A DNA stretch of 64,000 nt, taken from Paenibacillus timonensis (lineage in GTDB: Bacteria; Bacillota; Bacilli; Paenibacillales; Paenibacillaceae). The position numbers and the translations under genes were made by a program. Every line of letters starts with the position of its first letter. Position 1 is the first letter of the stretch. The notes under the pieces are model-generated. The model did no database searches, was not told the origin of the DNA, and saw nothing but the letters and a program-made list of their open reading frames with translations. Below, one piece after another: positions 16,910 to 25,931 of this stretch. The stretch spans positions 420,558 through 484,557 of the forward strand of contig NZ_WNZY01000001.1 in the NCBI RefSeq assembly GCF_009725205.1, given 5' to 3'.

Positions 16910-17667
16910 AGGTCAGTGGATTAACCAAACATTATGGCGGCAAAAAAGTCGTCGACAACGTGTCGCTGGAGATTGCCAAGGGCAAGATCACTTCCTTTAT
17001 CGGACCCAACGGAGCGGGGAAAAGCACCCTACTGTCCATGATCAGCCGGCTCATTGCCAAGGACGCGGGAGAGATCCAGATCGAGGGCCGGGAAATCGGC
17101 AAGTGGAAAAGCGGGGAGCTTGCCAAGAAAATCTCGATCCTCAAGCAATCCAACCATATCAACATTCGGCTTACGGTGCGGGATCTCGTCAATTTCGGGA
17201 GATTCCCGTATTCGCAGGGGCGCCTGACGAAGGAAGACGAAGCCTATGTCGACGAAGCGCTCCGTTACATGCATTTGGAATCGATGCAGCACAAGTTTCT
17301 GGACGAATTAAGCGGCGGGCAGAAGCAACGGGCGTTCATTGCCATGGTCATCGCGCAGAACACCGAATATGTGCTGCTCGACGAACCTTTAAACAATCTG
17401 GATATGAACCATTCGGTGCAAATCATGAAGGTGTTGCGCCGATTGGTGGACGAATTAGGGAAAACGGTGATATTGGTCATCCACGACATCAACTTTGCCT
17501 CCTGCTACTCCGATTACATCGTGGCGCTGAAAGAGGGCAAGGTGGTCAAGGAAGGCCCGACAGATGAAATTATCGAACCGTCCGTGCTTCGGGAGGTTTA
17601 CGATATGGACATACCGGTTCAGGAGATCGGCGGCAACAAAATATGCGTGTATTTTCATTCCATATGA
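16903..17667 (+). CDS. yclP: Siderophore ABC transporter ATP-binding protein (YclP-like)
   Basis: 254 residues from a GTG at 16903, with AAAGGAGAA about 9 bases upstream. Walker A is GPNGAGKST, the Q-loop reads ILKQSNHINIRLTVRDLVNFGRFPYSQGR, the signature is LSGGQKQRA, and Walker B is VLLDEPLNNLD, followed by the His switch in VIHDINFAS. It belongs to the FepC/FhuC class. It powers uptake through the two upstream permeases and works with the lipoprotein that follows 23 bases downstream. Confidence 0.9.
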   Translation: MVKVSGLTKHYGGKKVVDNVSLEIAKGKITSFIGPNGAGKSTLLSMISRLIAKDAGEIQIEGREIGKWKSGELAKKISILKQSNHINIRLTVRDLVNFGRFPYSQGRLTKEDEAYVDEALRYMHLESMQHKFLDELSGGQKQRAFIAMVIAQNTEYVLLDEPLNNLDMNHSVQIMKVLRRLVDELGKTVILVIHDINFASCYSDYIVALKEGKVVKEGPTDEIIEPSVLREVYDMDIPVQEIGGNKICVYFHSI

Positions 17668-17690
17668 CTAGATTAGGGGGAGTTTGAAAA

Positions 17691-18710
17691 GTGAAGGCGA
17701 AGAAAATTACGTTTATGCTTGCTACATTAACGTTGGTATTTGCGCTTGCGGCATGCGGCGCGAACAACAATAGCAGTAATGGTGGGAATAAGGGCGGCGG
17801 TAATGAAACGGCGTCCGGCACCAATACGGCGGAGCCGGTGGCGGCCGCGCCTGCGGAGAATGAGGAAATGACGATCAAGCATCAACTCGGGGAAGCGACC
17901 TTGAAGAAGAATCCGGCGAAGGTCGTCGTATTCGACTACGGTACGCTCGAAACGCTCGATAAGCTTGGCGTAGAGATTGCCGCCGTACCTCAGGGGAATT
18001 TACCAAGCCATCTGGAGAAATATAACGACAGCAAATACACCAACGCGGGTACGTTGTTCGAGCCGGATTTCGAGAAGCTGAATGCGTTGAAGCCGGACGT
18101 GATTTTCATCTCCGGACGGTCTTCCGAAGCTTACGAGGAGTTGAACAAGATCGCACCGACGATCTTCTTGGGCGTGGATACGCAGCGCTATATGGAGTCC
18201 TTCACGGAGAACGTGAAGACGATCGGTGAACTCTTCGGCAAAGAAGCGGAAGCCGAGAAGGAGTTGGCAGCCATCAATGATTCGGTTACAGCGGTGAATG
18301 AGCTAGCTTCGGCTGGCGGCAAGAAGGGGCTGATCATCCTGACGACCGGCGGTAAGGTCAGCGCGTTTGGTCCAGGTTCGCGCTTTGGCATTATTCATGA
18401 TGTATTGGGTGTCACGCCGGTGGATGAGAGCATTAAGGTCGATACCCATGGGAACTCGATCTCCTTCGAATTCGTAGCCGAGAAGAACCCGGATTACCTC
18501 TTTGTCGTAGACCGCGATGCGGTCGTCACGGAGGAAGGCAAACAGGCGACGCCTGCCAAGGAAATCGTTGAGAACGACCTCGTCAAGAAGACGAATGCTT
18601 ATAAAGACGGCAAGATCGTATATCTTGATCCGAGTTATTGGTACCTCTCCGGCGGCGGGTTGATCTCTGTGCCGGAAATGATTAAGGAAGTGCAGGAAGG
18701 GATTCAGTAA
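17691..18710 (+). CDS. yclQ: Petrobactin-type siderophore-binding lipoprotein (YclQ-like)
   Basis: 339 residues from a GTG at 17691, with GGGGGAG upstream. A lipoprotein signal peptide ends in LAAC (Cys 22), then a low-complexity Asn/Gly linker to about residue 55. The FecB-type binding domain has KVVVFDYGTLETLDKLG, PDVIFISGRSSEAYEELNKIAPTIFLGVD (start), SAFGPGSRFGIIHDVLGV and YWYLSGGGL. These phrases match my recollection of B. subtilis YclQ closely, whose ligand is petrobactin and its photoproduct. Operon order (permease, permease, ATPase, binding protein) is identical to yclNOPQ. A terminator follows the stop. Confidence 0.9.
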   Translation: MKAKKITFMLATLTLVFALAACGANNNSSNGGNKGGGNETASGTNTAEPVAAAPAENEEMTIKHQLGEATLKKNPAKVVVFDYGTLETLDKLGVEIAAVPQGNLPSHLEKYNDSKYTNAGTLFEPDFEKLNALKPDVIFISGRSSEAYEELNKIAPTIFLGVDTQRYMESFTENVKTIGELFGKEAEAEKELAAINDSVTAVNELASAGGKKGLIILTTGGKVSAFGPGSRFGIIHDVLGVTPVDESIKVDTHGNSISFEFVAEKNPDYLFVVDRDAVVTEEGKQATPAKEIVENDLVKKTNAYKDGKIVYLDPSYWYLSGGGLISVPEMIKEVQEGIQ

Positions 18711-18718
18711 ATCAAAAC

Positions 18719-18757
18719 GCGGGCTGCATGGGAATTCCCATTGCAACCCGCTTTTTT
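18719..18757 (+). terminator. Terminator of the siderophore operon
   Basis: GCGGG-TGCA-TGGGAA arms pair with TTCCCA-TGCA-CCCGC, then six T residues. It directly follows the binding-protein stop. Confidence 0.88.
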
Positions 18758-18762
18758 GTTTG

Positions 18763-18847
18763 CTAACGGACTCAGGAGCCCTTATTCCGGCCAGCAAAGG
18801 TCAATTAGCTCTTAAAAGGACCCAATAAGGGCTTTGGGGTCCGTTAG
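18763..18847. repeat. Long imperfect inverted repeat (intergenic element)
   Basis: Two 24-base arms (18763-18786 and 18824-18847) both begin or end in CTAACGGAC/GTCCGTTAG and AGCCCTTATT/AATAAGGGCT, with a 37-base centre. There is no T tail, so it is not a simple terminator. It looks like the dispersed CGGAC/GTCCG hairpins recalled from Paenibacillus intergenic regions. Confidence 0.7.
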
Positions 18848-18870
18848 CAGAGAAATCGACGAGTGAGATG

Positions 18871-19695
18871 TTAGCGCACGTGCATCTCGTTCGGATGCGA
18901 GCCTTTGCGGCGGTTGAGGTTCAAGTCGCTAATCCGCTCCATTTCGGCATCCGTAAGGTTGAAGTCAAATACGTTGAAGTTCTCTTCGATCCGCGTTGGG
19001 GTGACCGATTTCGGAATGACGATCGTGTTATTCTGCAGATGCCAGCGGAGCACGACCTGAGCCGGCGTCTTCCCGTGAGCTTCAGCGATGGATTTGACCA
19101 CCGTATCAGAGAGCACCTCGCCGCCTTGCTCCAGCGGACTCCAGGCTTCAACGAAGATGTCGTGTGTGGCACAGAAAGCTTTCAGCTCGTTCTGAGCCAG
19201 ATGCGGATGGCATTCCACCTGGTTCAACACCGGTTTGATTTCCGTTTCCTTCAGCAGGCGCTCCAGATGCTCGATCTCGAAGTTACATACCCCAATCGCT
19301 TTGACGCGTCCGTCACGGTACAGCTTCTCAAGCGCTTTGTATGTCTCTACATATTGATCCACTTGCGGCATCGGCCAGTGAATCAGGTACAAATCGACAT
19401 AATCAAGCCCAAGTCTCGCCAGGCTTTCGTCATAAGCGCGCAGCGTATTATTGTAGCCTTGATCGCTGTTCCATACCTTCGTAGTAATGAACAGCTTCTC
19501 GCGAGCGATGCCGGATTGCTTGATCGCTTTGCCGACGCCAACCTCGTTGCGGTAAATCATCGCCGTATCGATCGAGGTATAGCCTACCTCCAGCGCCTTG
19601 GCCACTGCGGTGGTTGCTCCTTCGTCCGGCACCTGCCAAACCCCAAACCCCAGCTGGGGCATTTGCAATCCATTATTTAAAGTTACGAAATCCAT
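18871..19695 (-). CDS. Aldo/keto reductase, YvgN/2,5-diketogluconate reductase type
   Basis: 274 residues from ATG 19695, with GAGAAGGAGCG upstream on the minus strand. The TIM barrel shows the catalytic tetrad in order: Asp and Tyr in SIDTAMIYRNE, Lys in FITTKVW and His in LIHWPMP. LNQVECHPHLAQNELKAFC and the C-terminal NADPH clamp VIPKSVTPTRIEENFNVFDF are typical of AKR5-like reductases such as B. subtilis YvgN/YtbE, which detoxify methylglyoxal and other aldehydes. A long plus-strand frame (18868-19680) over the same bases is its shadow. It is convergent with the siderophore operon and separated from it by the inverted repeat. Confidence 0.9.
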   Translation of the reverse strand: MDFVTLNNGLQMPQLGFGVWQVPDEGATTAVAKALEVGYTSIDTAMIYRNEVGVGKAIKQSGIAREKLFITTKVWNSDQGYNNTLRAYDESLARLGLDYVDLYLIHWPMPQVDQYVETYKALEKLYRDGRVKAIGVCNFEIEHLERLLKETEIKPVLNQVECHPHLAQNELKAFCATHDIFVEAWSPLEQGGEVLSDTVVKSIAEAHGKTPAQVVLRWHLQNNTIVIPKSVTPTRIEENFNVFDFNLTDAEMERISDLNLNRRKGSHPNEMHVR

Positions 19696-19857
19696 CGGTG
19701 TCGCTCCTTCTCTGTCTGCTTACTTCATTTCAGGGTGAGTATAGCATTCACAGATATGGTTTTCAAATAGCGGAGGTGAATCGAAGACGGCGGTAGATTC
19801 TTCATCAAGCCCTCATGGAACCTTCATGCAGCCCGGAAGGGGACATGTTACTATTTA

Positions 19858-19872
19858 TTATAGATTTTAGAA
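19858..19872 (+). promoter_or_regulatory. Weak PerR-box-like sequence before catalase
   Basis: TTATAGATTTTAGAA agrees with 11 of 14 defined bases of the PerR box TTATAATnATTATAA and overlaps a TATTAT -10-like hexamer at 19856-19861. It is plausible because catalase is a classic PerR target, but the match is imperfect. Confidence 0.35.
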
Positions 19873-19914
19873 TAAGTCTAAGTGCAATAACAAATTGAAG
19901 GGATGATAGATTGA

Positions 19915-21378
19915 ATGGATAACCGGTTGACAACGAATCAAGGAGCCCCGGTAGGCGATAATCAAAATTCACGTACGGCAGGTGGACGCGGCCCCACGTT
20001 GCTGGAGGATTACCATCTGCTCGAGAAGCTGGGTCACTTTGACCGCGAACGGATTCCAGAACGCGTCGTACATGCACGTGGGGCGGGTGCTCATGGCGTA
20101 TTCGTGGCGGATCGCAGCATGGCAGCGTACACGAAAGCCCATTTTCTGCAGGAGGCCGGTCGTGAAACTCCGGTGTTTGTCCGCTTCTCTACGGTCATTC
20201 ACGGTCAAGGTTCCCCAGAGACGGCCCGAGATCCGCGAGGGTTTGCGGTGAAATTTTATACGGAGGAGGGCAATTACGATTTGGTGGGCAACCATATTCC
20301 GGTCTTCTTTATCCGTGATGCGATCAAATTCCCGGATATGGTTCACTCGCTGAAGCCTGCACCGGATACGAACATCCAGGACCCGGCGCGGTATTGGGAT
20401 TTTATGACCCTGTCGACCGAATCCACTCATATGATGACTTGGGTATTTTCGGACCATGGGACGCCGGCGAATTACCGCCAAATGGATGGCTTTGGCGTCC
20501 ACGCATTTAAATGGATCAATGCCGAAGGCAAGATTACGTATGTAAAATACACCTGGAAATCGAAGCAGGGTGTGAAAACTCTCTCGGCAGCCGAAGTTCA
20601 AGAAGTGCAAGGCCGTGATTTTAATCATGCGACACGTGACCTGCACGAGCATATCGCGAACGGAGAATTCCCGCAATGGGAGTTGAACGTGCAATTGATG
20701 CCGGTGGAGGATTTGGACCTCTGGAGCTTCGACCCGCTTGATCCAACGAAGGTATGGCCGGAGGATCATTATCCGCTGGTGAAGATCGGTACGATGACGC
20801 TGAACCGTAACCCCGATAACTTCTTCGCGGAGGTGGAGCAGTCGGCTTTCTCGCCAAGCGTGCTCGTTCCCGGGATCGAACCATCCGAGGATAAGTTGCT
20901 GCAGGGCCGGTTATTCTCTTATCCGGACACCCAGCGTTATCGGCTCGGCGCTAACTACCTGCAAATTCCGGTTAACTGCCCGTATGCTTCCGTACGTAAC
21001 CATCAGCGGGACGGCCTCATGAATATCAAGCAAGATCCGTCGCCGATCAACTATGAACCCAACAGCTTCGACAGCAGTCCCAAGGAAGATCCGGCCTACC
21101 GAGATAGCGTGGTACCGGTCAGCGGACATATCGGTCGCGAGAAAATTGCGAAAACCGACGATTTCACCCAAGCAGGCGAGCTGTACCGGAGTTTCACGGC
21201 CGAAGAGAGGGATCACCTTATCGCCAACCTGGTGAACGATCTGAAGCAGACGCCGGAGCAAGTCCAATTGCGTGCCGTGTGCAACTTCTTCCGCGGGGAC
21301 AGGGAATACGGCATGCGTCTTGCGCAAGGGCTCGGCGTGGATATCAGTAGCTTTATTCCCTCCAATTCCCAGGGATAA
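19915..21378 (+). CDS. katA: Catalase (haem, small-subunit clade)
   Basis: 487 residues from ATG 19915, with GAAGGGATGATAG upstream. It decomposes hydrogen peroxide. The N-terminal GAPVGDNQNSRTAGGRGPTL is characteristic. The distal haem histidine lies in ERVVHARGAGAHG, the catalytic Asn region in DLVGNHIPVFFIRDAIKFPD, and the haem-ligand Tyr in RLFSYPDTQRYRLG. Length and motifs fit B. subtilis KatA/KatX-type monofunctional catalases. A PerR-like box precedes it and a strong terminator follows. The gene symbol is assigned by family; katX cannot be excluded. Confidence 0.93.
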   Translation: MDNRLTTNQGAPVGDNQNSRTAGGRGPTLLEDYHLLEKLGHFDRERIPERVVHARGAGAHGVFVADRSMAAYTKAHFLQEAGRETPVFVRFSTVIHGQGSPETARDPRGFAVKFYTEEGNYDLVGNHIPVFFIRDAIKFPDMVHSLKPAPDTNIQDPARYWDFMTLSTESTHMMTWVFSDHGTPANYRQMDGFGVHAFKWINAEGKITYVKYTWKSKQGVKTLSAAEVQEVQGRDFNHATRDLHEHIANGEFPQWELNVQLMPVEDLDLWSFDPLDPTKVWPEDHYPLVKIGTMTLNRNPDNFFAEVEQSAFSPSVLVPGIEPSEDKLLQGRLFSYPDTQRYRLGANYLQIPVNCPYASVRNHQRDGLMNIKQDPSPINYEPNSFDSSPKEDPAYRDSVVPVSGHIGREKIAKTDDFTQAGELYRSFTAEERDHLIANLVNDLKQTPEQVQLRAVCNFFRGDREYGMRLAQGLGVDISSFIPSNSQG

Positions 21379-21398
21379 CGAATCCCTTTTAAATAAAG

Positions 21399-21440
21399 AA
21401 GGCATTTTCCGCACCCATAAGGTTCGGGGAATGCCTTTTT
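21399..21440 (+). terminator. Terminator after catalase
   Basis: AAGGCATTTTCCG pairs with CGGGGAATGCCTT, followed by T residues. Confidence 0.85.
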
Positions 21441-21510
21441 GTGTGAGGAATCTTCCGCTTTCATTAGGAAATCTATGGTAAACTGGGGGCAGTGGAAAGG
21501 GGATGAATCG

Positions 21511-22299
21511 ATGACTACAACAAAGGATCCGGTGATTAGACTGACGGATTTACGTATGAGCTACGGAGGACGCCAAGTTCTGAACGGCGTTGATTTGGAG
21601 GTGTATCCGGGGCAGATTATCGGTTACATCGGGCCAAACGGAGCGGGTAAGAGCACGACGGTCAAGATTATGCTTGGCCTGGTTGAAGGTTATCAGGGGG
21701 AGGTGCAAATCTTTGGGCAGCATCCCGGAGACGGCGGCATCGATTACAAGAAGCGAATCGGATACGTGCCAGAAATCGCCGAGCTTTACGATACGCTGAC
21801 GGCAAGAGAATATTTGACCTTCATTGGCGAGCTGTACGGGTTATCCGCCGATGACGCAGAGATGAAAGCTAGGCGAATGATGACGGAGTTTAGTTTGGGG
21901 GACGTGTTTAACTCCCGGATTACGACGTTCTCCAAAGGGATGAAGCAAAAGGTGCTGCTCATTTCCAGTCTGCTGCACAATCCGGACGTGCTGTTTCTGG
22001 ACGAGCCGCTGAGCGGCCTTGACGCCAACAGTGTCATGGTTGTTAAGGAAATGCTTGCTCTACTGGCTGCTCAAGGCAAAGCCATTTTTTATTCGTCTCA
22101 TATTATGGACGTGGTCGAGAAGATTAGCAGCCGAATCGTCCTGTTAGATGGAGGCCGCATTGTGGCCGACGGCAGCTTTGACGAGTTGAAGGAACAAAAC
22201 CACGAAGGGTCGTTGGAACAGATTTTCAACCAATTGACCGGGTTCAACGAGCATCAGGATATCGCCGGACGTCTCGTGTCTATCGTGCAAGAGGTGTAG
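21511..22299 (+). CDS. ABC-2 type exporter, ATP-binding protein
   Basis: 262 residues; ATG 21511 follows GAAAGGGGATG. Walker A is GPNGAGKST, the Q-loop reads GYVPEIAELYDTLTAREYL, the signature is the ABC-2-like FSKGMKQKV, Walker B is VLFLDEPLSGLD, and the switch His is in IFYSSHIMDVVEK. This combination is typical of drug, peptide or membrane-stress exporters (EcsA/CcmA/NatA class), not importers. It is followed after three bases by the membrane subunit gene, so they form one two-gene operon. Substrate unknown. Confidence 0.88.
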   Translation: MTTTKDPVIRLTDLRMSYGGRQVLNGVDLEVYPGQIIGYIGPNGAGKSTTVKIMLGLVEGYQGEVQIFGQHPGDGGIDYKKRIGYVPEIAELYDTLTAREYLTFIGELYGLSADDAEMKARRMMTEFSLGDVFNSRITTFSKGMKQKVLLISSLLHNPDVLFLDEPLSGLDANSVMVVKEMLALLAAQGKAIFYSSHIMDVVEKISSRIVLLDGGRIVADGSFDELKEQNHEGSLEQIFNQLTGFNEHQDIAGRLVSIVQEV

Positions 22300-22302
22300 C
22301 TT

Positions 22303-23970
22303 ATGGAAGAGATGAAGAGCTTGCGAGTGTTGGACCGATTCCGCGGATTATTCGTGAAAATGGGCGTGGACTACCCCGTGATGCGACGAATTCTTCAGGT
22401 CAAGCTGACGATGGACGCTAGAAGAGTGCCAACGATGGTGAATAAATCGAGGAAGAAGCAGCAAGCCGAAGCCGAGGACGGGAATCAGTTCTTGCGTTCG
22501 CTTTGGTTATACGTTATTTTTGGCGGACTCAGCTCGATGTTTGTATTGATGGGGGACAATTTGCTGTTTCAGATGAGCATCCTGTTCGGCATTATGATGT
22601 TTATGGTCATGACCGCGATGATTTCCGATTTCTCCTCGGTGCTGCTGGACATCCGGGATCGGAGTATCCTGGCGACCAAGCCGGTAAACCGCCGCACGAT
22701 TACGATGGCGAAGACAGTACATATTTTTATTTATTTGTTTTTTCTGACCGGAGCGATCGCAATTATTCCACTGGCGGTCGGACTGTTTCGGCAGGGGATC
22801 GGCTTCTTTGCCTTGATGCTGCTGGAACTGATCCTGATGGACTTACTGATCGTGGTGCTGACCGCGCTGCTATATTTGGTCGTTTTGCGCTTTTTTGACG
22901 GCGAGAAGCTGAAGGATATGATCAATTACGTGCAGATCGGCATGACGATCACCATTGCGGTGGGGTATCAGGTGTTGGTCCGACTATTTGATTTTACGGC
23001 TATGGATGTTGTCTTTAAGCCGGCGTGGTGGCAGTACCTGCTGCCTCCGGTATGGGTCGGTGCCTCCTTTCAAACGGTGCTGCATCCGGGGGGAGGTTTA
23101 AGCTATGCCGGGCTGGCGGGATTGTCCATCCTTGTTCCGTTGGCGGCCTTTCTGCTGTACCTGAAGCTGATGCCGGCGCTGGAGCGAAACCTGCAGAAGC
23201 TGGCGGAGCCTAGTGCCAAGGGCACGAAGGGTTCGGGGAAGGCGCTGCGCCGAATAGCGGATCTTCTTTGCTCTACGCCGCAGGAAAGCGCATTTTTCCG
23301 ATTTGCCTGGTCATTGATGGGCACAGAGCGGGAATTTAAGTTGAAGGTATACCCTTCCTTGGGCTTTGCGATCGTGTTTCCCTTTATCTTCTTATTCTCG
23401 AATGGGCTCGATCAAGGGTTGGAGGGGATATCGGGCACCCGGATGTATTTGTTCATTTATTTTAGCGGTATCATGCTGCCCACGATCATCATGATGCTGC
23501 GTTACTCAAGCCGATATAAGGCGGCCTGGATCTACCAGACGGCCCCGCTTTCCGGTGAAGCGCCGATCTACAAGGGGGCTTTGAAGGCCTGTCTGGTCCG
23601 GTTGATGTTGCCCTTGTACTTGGTGGAGGCTGCGATATTCGCAGTGTTGTTCGGAGTTTCCATTCTGCCGGACCTGATCGTAGCGGGACTGGCGATGCAA
23701 TGTTTCGCCATCCTTTGTTTTCTATTCCTACGCAAGGGTCTCCCTTTCTCGGAGCCGTTCGAAGCGGCGGGGCAACAAAATCAAACTTTCGTCATCATGG
23801 GGCTCATGCTGCTGCTAGGCGGGTTCGGCTTGCTGCACTGGCTGGCGACGATCATTCCATTTGGGGTTGTTGCCTATGGCGTCCTGATGATCGCAGGGGC
23901 ATGGTTGGGTTGGAGGATGGCCTTCCGGATGCGTGTTACGGAAAAGGAGGGAGCGCCAAATGGCAACTAA
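22303..23970 (+). CDS. ABC exporter membrane subunit, unknown substrate
   Basis: 555 residues, ATG 22303, three bases after the ATPase stop. A cytoplasmic N-terminus (about 70 residues with basic KSRKKQQAEAED) is followed by about twelve hydrophobic segments in two blocks, with a soluble loop near residues 295-345. It resembles large Firmicute ABC-2 permeases (about 550 residues) paired with EcsA-like ATPases, but no substrate is known. The next gene starts inside its last codons with its own SD, so it may be co-transcribed. Confidence 0.82.
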   Translation: MEEMKSLRVLDRFRGLFVKMGVDYPVMRRILQVKLTMDARRVPTMVNKSRKKQQAEAEDGNQFLRSLWLYVIFGGLSSMFVLMGDNLLFQMSILFGIMMFMVMTAMISDFSSVLLDIRDRSILATKPVNRRTITMAKTVHIFIYLFFLTGAIAIIPLAVGLFRQGIGFFALMLLELILMDLLIVVLTALLYLVVLRFFDGEKLKDMINYVQIGMTITIAVGYQVLVRLFDFTAMDVVFKPAWWQYLLPPVWVGASFQTVLHPGGGLSYAGLAGLSILVPLAAFLLYLKLMPALERNLQKLAEPSAKGTKGSGKALRRIADLLCSTPQESAFFRFAWSLMGTEREFKLKVYPSLGFAIVFPFIFLFSNGLDQGLEGISGTRMYLFIYFSGIMLPTIIMMLRYSSRYKAAWIYQTAPLSGEAPIYKGALKACLVRLMLPLYLVEAAIFAVLFGVSILPDLIVAGLAMQCFAILCFLFLRKGLPFSEPFEAAGQQNQTFVIMGLMLLLGGFGLLHWLATIIPFGVVAYGVLMIAGAWLGWRMAFRMRVTEKEGAPNGN

Positions 23971-24373
23971 CGCCAGCGGGCCGCGGATTCGTCGCGAAAA
24001 GACAACCGTGGCCCTGATGATCGCGTTGTATTGCCGTAAAATGCACGGTGCCAACGGGCAGGCCGACCTGCGGCAACCGCGTGCGGCCCGTGTTGAAGCA
24101 ACCTCTTTATGCGCTGAATGCGCCGAGCTTCACCGATATGCCGAGCAGCGGCTGGACCGCTGCCGGTTCGGGGAAGGCAAGACAACCTGCTTGGCATGCC
24201 CCGTGCACTGCTATGCGGCCATCCAGCGGGAGCAAATCCGCAGGGTGATGGCTTTTGCCGGACCGCGGATGTTATGGCATCACCCGATTTTAGCGGTGAG
24301 ACACCTGCTCGATGGGCAAAAGAAAGCCATTTCACAGGAATGTCAAAATTCAGCGACTACCAAAAAACGTTGA
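23960..24373 (+). CDS. NOSP-family (nitrous oxide-stimulated promoter) cysteine protein
   Basis: 137 residues from ATG 23960, with AAGGAGG about 9 bases upstream, overlapping the previous stop by 11 bases. It reads RIRREKTTVALMIALYCRKMHG and then a cysteine array: LCAECAELHRYAEQRLDRC, CLACPVHCY. It ends in RVMAFAGPRMLWHHPILAVRHLLDG. This matches the conserved pattern I recall for Pfam NOSP, proteins of unknown biochemistry named from a denitrification-linked promoter. Five or six cysteines in C-x2-C and C-x2-C-x3-C spacing suggest a metal or Fe-S site. It lies between the exporter and the cytochrome bd operon, in a window that also encodes NO reductase. Confidence 0.82.
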   Translation: MATNASGPRIRREKTTVALMIALYCRKMHGANGQADLRQPRAARVEATSLCAECAELHRYAEQRLDRCRFGEGKTTCLACPVHCYAAIQREQIRRVMAFAGPRMLWHHPILAVRHLLDGQKKAISQECQNSATTKKR

Positions 24374-24418
24374 TCTGATGCGGTTTTTTTCGCAAAATTA
24401 GCAATTGTGACATTTCTC

Positions 24419-24436
24419 ATGTGATTTCTGTCACAA
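24419..24436. promoter_or_regulatory. Fnr/Crp- or Rex-like operator before cydA
   Basis: ATGTGATTTCTGTCACAA contains a perfect TGTGA-N6-TCACA (24420-24435). It also agrees with most of the Rex consensus TTGTGAWNNNNWTCACAA. A further TGTGA lies at 24406-24410. B. subtilis cyd is Rex-controlled, while the same palindrome is the Bacillus Fnr box. Confidence 0.75.
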
Positions 24437-24521
24437 AATTATTATTTTTTGTCCGTTCGTTTTCATCATCCGGTGATAGAATTCACATTAGATAATAATC
24501 ATTAGAAAGTAGGGAAAAGAA

Positions 24522-25931
24522 ATGCTGGATCCGATTGTGCTTGCTCGCCTTCAGTTTGCAGTGACAACGATTTTTCATTTCTTCTTCGTCCCGGTATCCA
24601 TCGGTCTGGTGCTGCTCATCGCGATCATGGAAACCATGTACGTTACCAAGGGGAAAGAAGAATACAAACGGATGGCGAAGTTCTGGGGGAAACTGTTCCT
24701 TATCAATTTTGCGGTAGGGGTCGTGACTGGGATTCTTCAGGAATTCCAGTTCGGCATGAACTGGTCGGATTATTCCCGGTTCGTCGGGGACGTTTTCGGT
24801 GCGCCGCTGGCGATCGAAGCGCTGTTTGCTTTCTTTATGGAATCGACGTTTATCGGACTTTGGATTTTCGGTTGGGACCGTCTATCCAAGAAAGTCCATC
24901 TGCTGTGCATCTGGCTGGTCGCTTTGGGAACGACGGTTTCGGCGCTTTGGATTCTGGCCGCCAACTCGTTTATGCAGCATCCGGTCGGTTTTGAGGTGAA
25001 TAATGGACGTGCGGAGATGAACGATTTCTTCGCATTGGTCACCAATGGACAATTGCTGGTGGAGTTCCCGCACACGGTTCTGGGCGCTTTTGCCACCGGG
25101 GCTTTCCTGATCGCCGGGGTCAGTGCGTATAAAATGTTAAGACGTCAGGATACCGCCTTCTTCAAAAAATCGTTTACGATCGGCATCATCGTCGCATTGA
25201 TCGCTTCGTTTGGGACGGCGTTGTTCGGTCACCAACAAGCGCAATATTTGGTCAAGACGCAGCCGATGAAAATGGCCGCCTCTGAAGGCCTTTGGGGCAA
25301 GTCGGGCGACCCTGCGCCTTGGACGTTGTATGCTCATATCGATTCGAACGATGGCAAGAACAATTTTGAAATCAAAATTCCTTACCTGCTGAGCTTCCTG
25401 TCCTACAGCAAGTTCTCCGGCGAGGTCAAAGGCATGCACGAGCTGCAAGCCGAATACGAGCAAGCTTACGGTCCTGGGGACTACATTCCCCCTGTTCGGA
25501 CGACCTTCTGGAGCTTCCGGATCATGATCGCCGCCGGCTGCTTGATGATCGTGCTTGGGTTGTACGGCGCGTATCTGGCTTGGCGCAAAAAGCTCGATAA
25601 TCCGAACACCTGGTTTTACCGCTTTATGTTGTGGTCGATTTCATTGCCGTTTATCGCGAACACTTCCGGCTGGATCATGACGGAATTCGGACGTCAGCCG
25701 TGGACGGTATTTGGGCTAATGCAGACGAAAGACAGCGTTTCGCCAAGCGTAACGGGCGGACAGATCCTATTCTCGCTGATTGCCTTTACAGCGATCTATT
25801 CGGTGCTCGGTGCCGTGTTGGTTTACCTGTTCGTGAAAGTCATCAAGAAGGGACCGAATGACGAAACGGGAGACGGCGCGGATCATTCGGCGGATCCATT
25901 CGGTAAGGAGGGATATCATGCTGTCTCTTAA
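24522..25931 (+). CDS. cydA: Cytochrome bd quinol oxidase subunit I
   Basis: 469 residues, ATG 24522 after AGTAGGGAAAAG. It oxidises menaquinol and reduces O2 to water at high affinity in the cytoplasmic membrane. About nine helices are seen. The first haem ligand is His 19 in TTIFHFFFVPVSIGLV. Further landmarks are EFQFGMNWSDYSRFVGDVFG, FFMESTFIGLWIFGWDRLS, EFPHTVLGAFATGAF (haem ligand His) and the quinol-site region GQPWTV-like GRQPWTVFGLMQT. The length fits the short-Q-loop class of Firmicutes. It leads cydABCD and is preceded by a TGTGA-N6-TCACA site. Confidence 0.95.
   Translation: MLDPIVLARLQFAVTTIFHFFFVPVSIGLVLLIAIMETMYVTKGKEEYKRMAKFWGKLFLINFAVGVVTGILQEFQFGMNWSDYSRFVGDVFGAPLAIEALFAFFMESTFIGLWIFGWDRLSKKVHLLCIWLVALGTTVSALWILAANSFMQHPVGFEVNNGRAEMNDFFALVTNGQLLVEFPHTVLGAFATGAFLIAGVSAYKMLRRQDTAFFKKSFTIGIIVALIASFGTALFGHQQAQYLVKTQPMKMAASEGLWGKSGDPAPWTLYAHIDSNDGKNNFEIKIPYLLSFLSYSKFSGEVKGMHELQAEYEQAYGPGDYIPPVRTTFWSFRIMIAAGCLMIVLGLYGAYLAWRKKLDNPNTWFYRFMLWSISLPFIANTSGWIMTEFGRQPWTVFGLMQTKDSVSPSVTGGQILFSLIAFTAIYSVLGAVLVYLFVKVIKKGPNDETGDGADHSADPFGKEGYHAVS

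Noticed and set aside
18868..19680. 270-codon plus-strand ORF
   Set aside because: Shadow of the aldo/keto reductase gene, which carries all four catalytic residues.
19969..20769. 266-codon minus-strand ORF inside the catalase gene
   Set aside because: Antisense shadow; catalase motifs are intact and no SD precedes the ORF.
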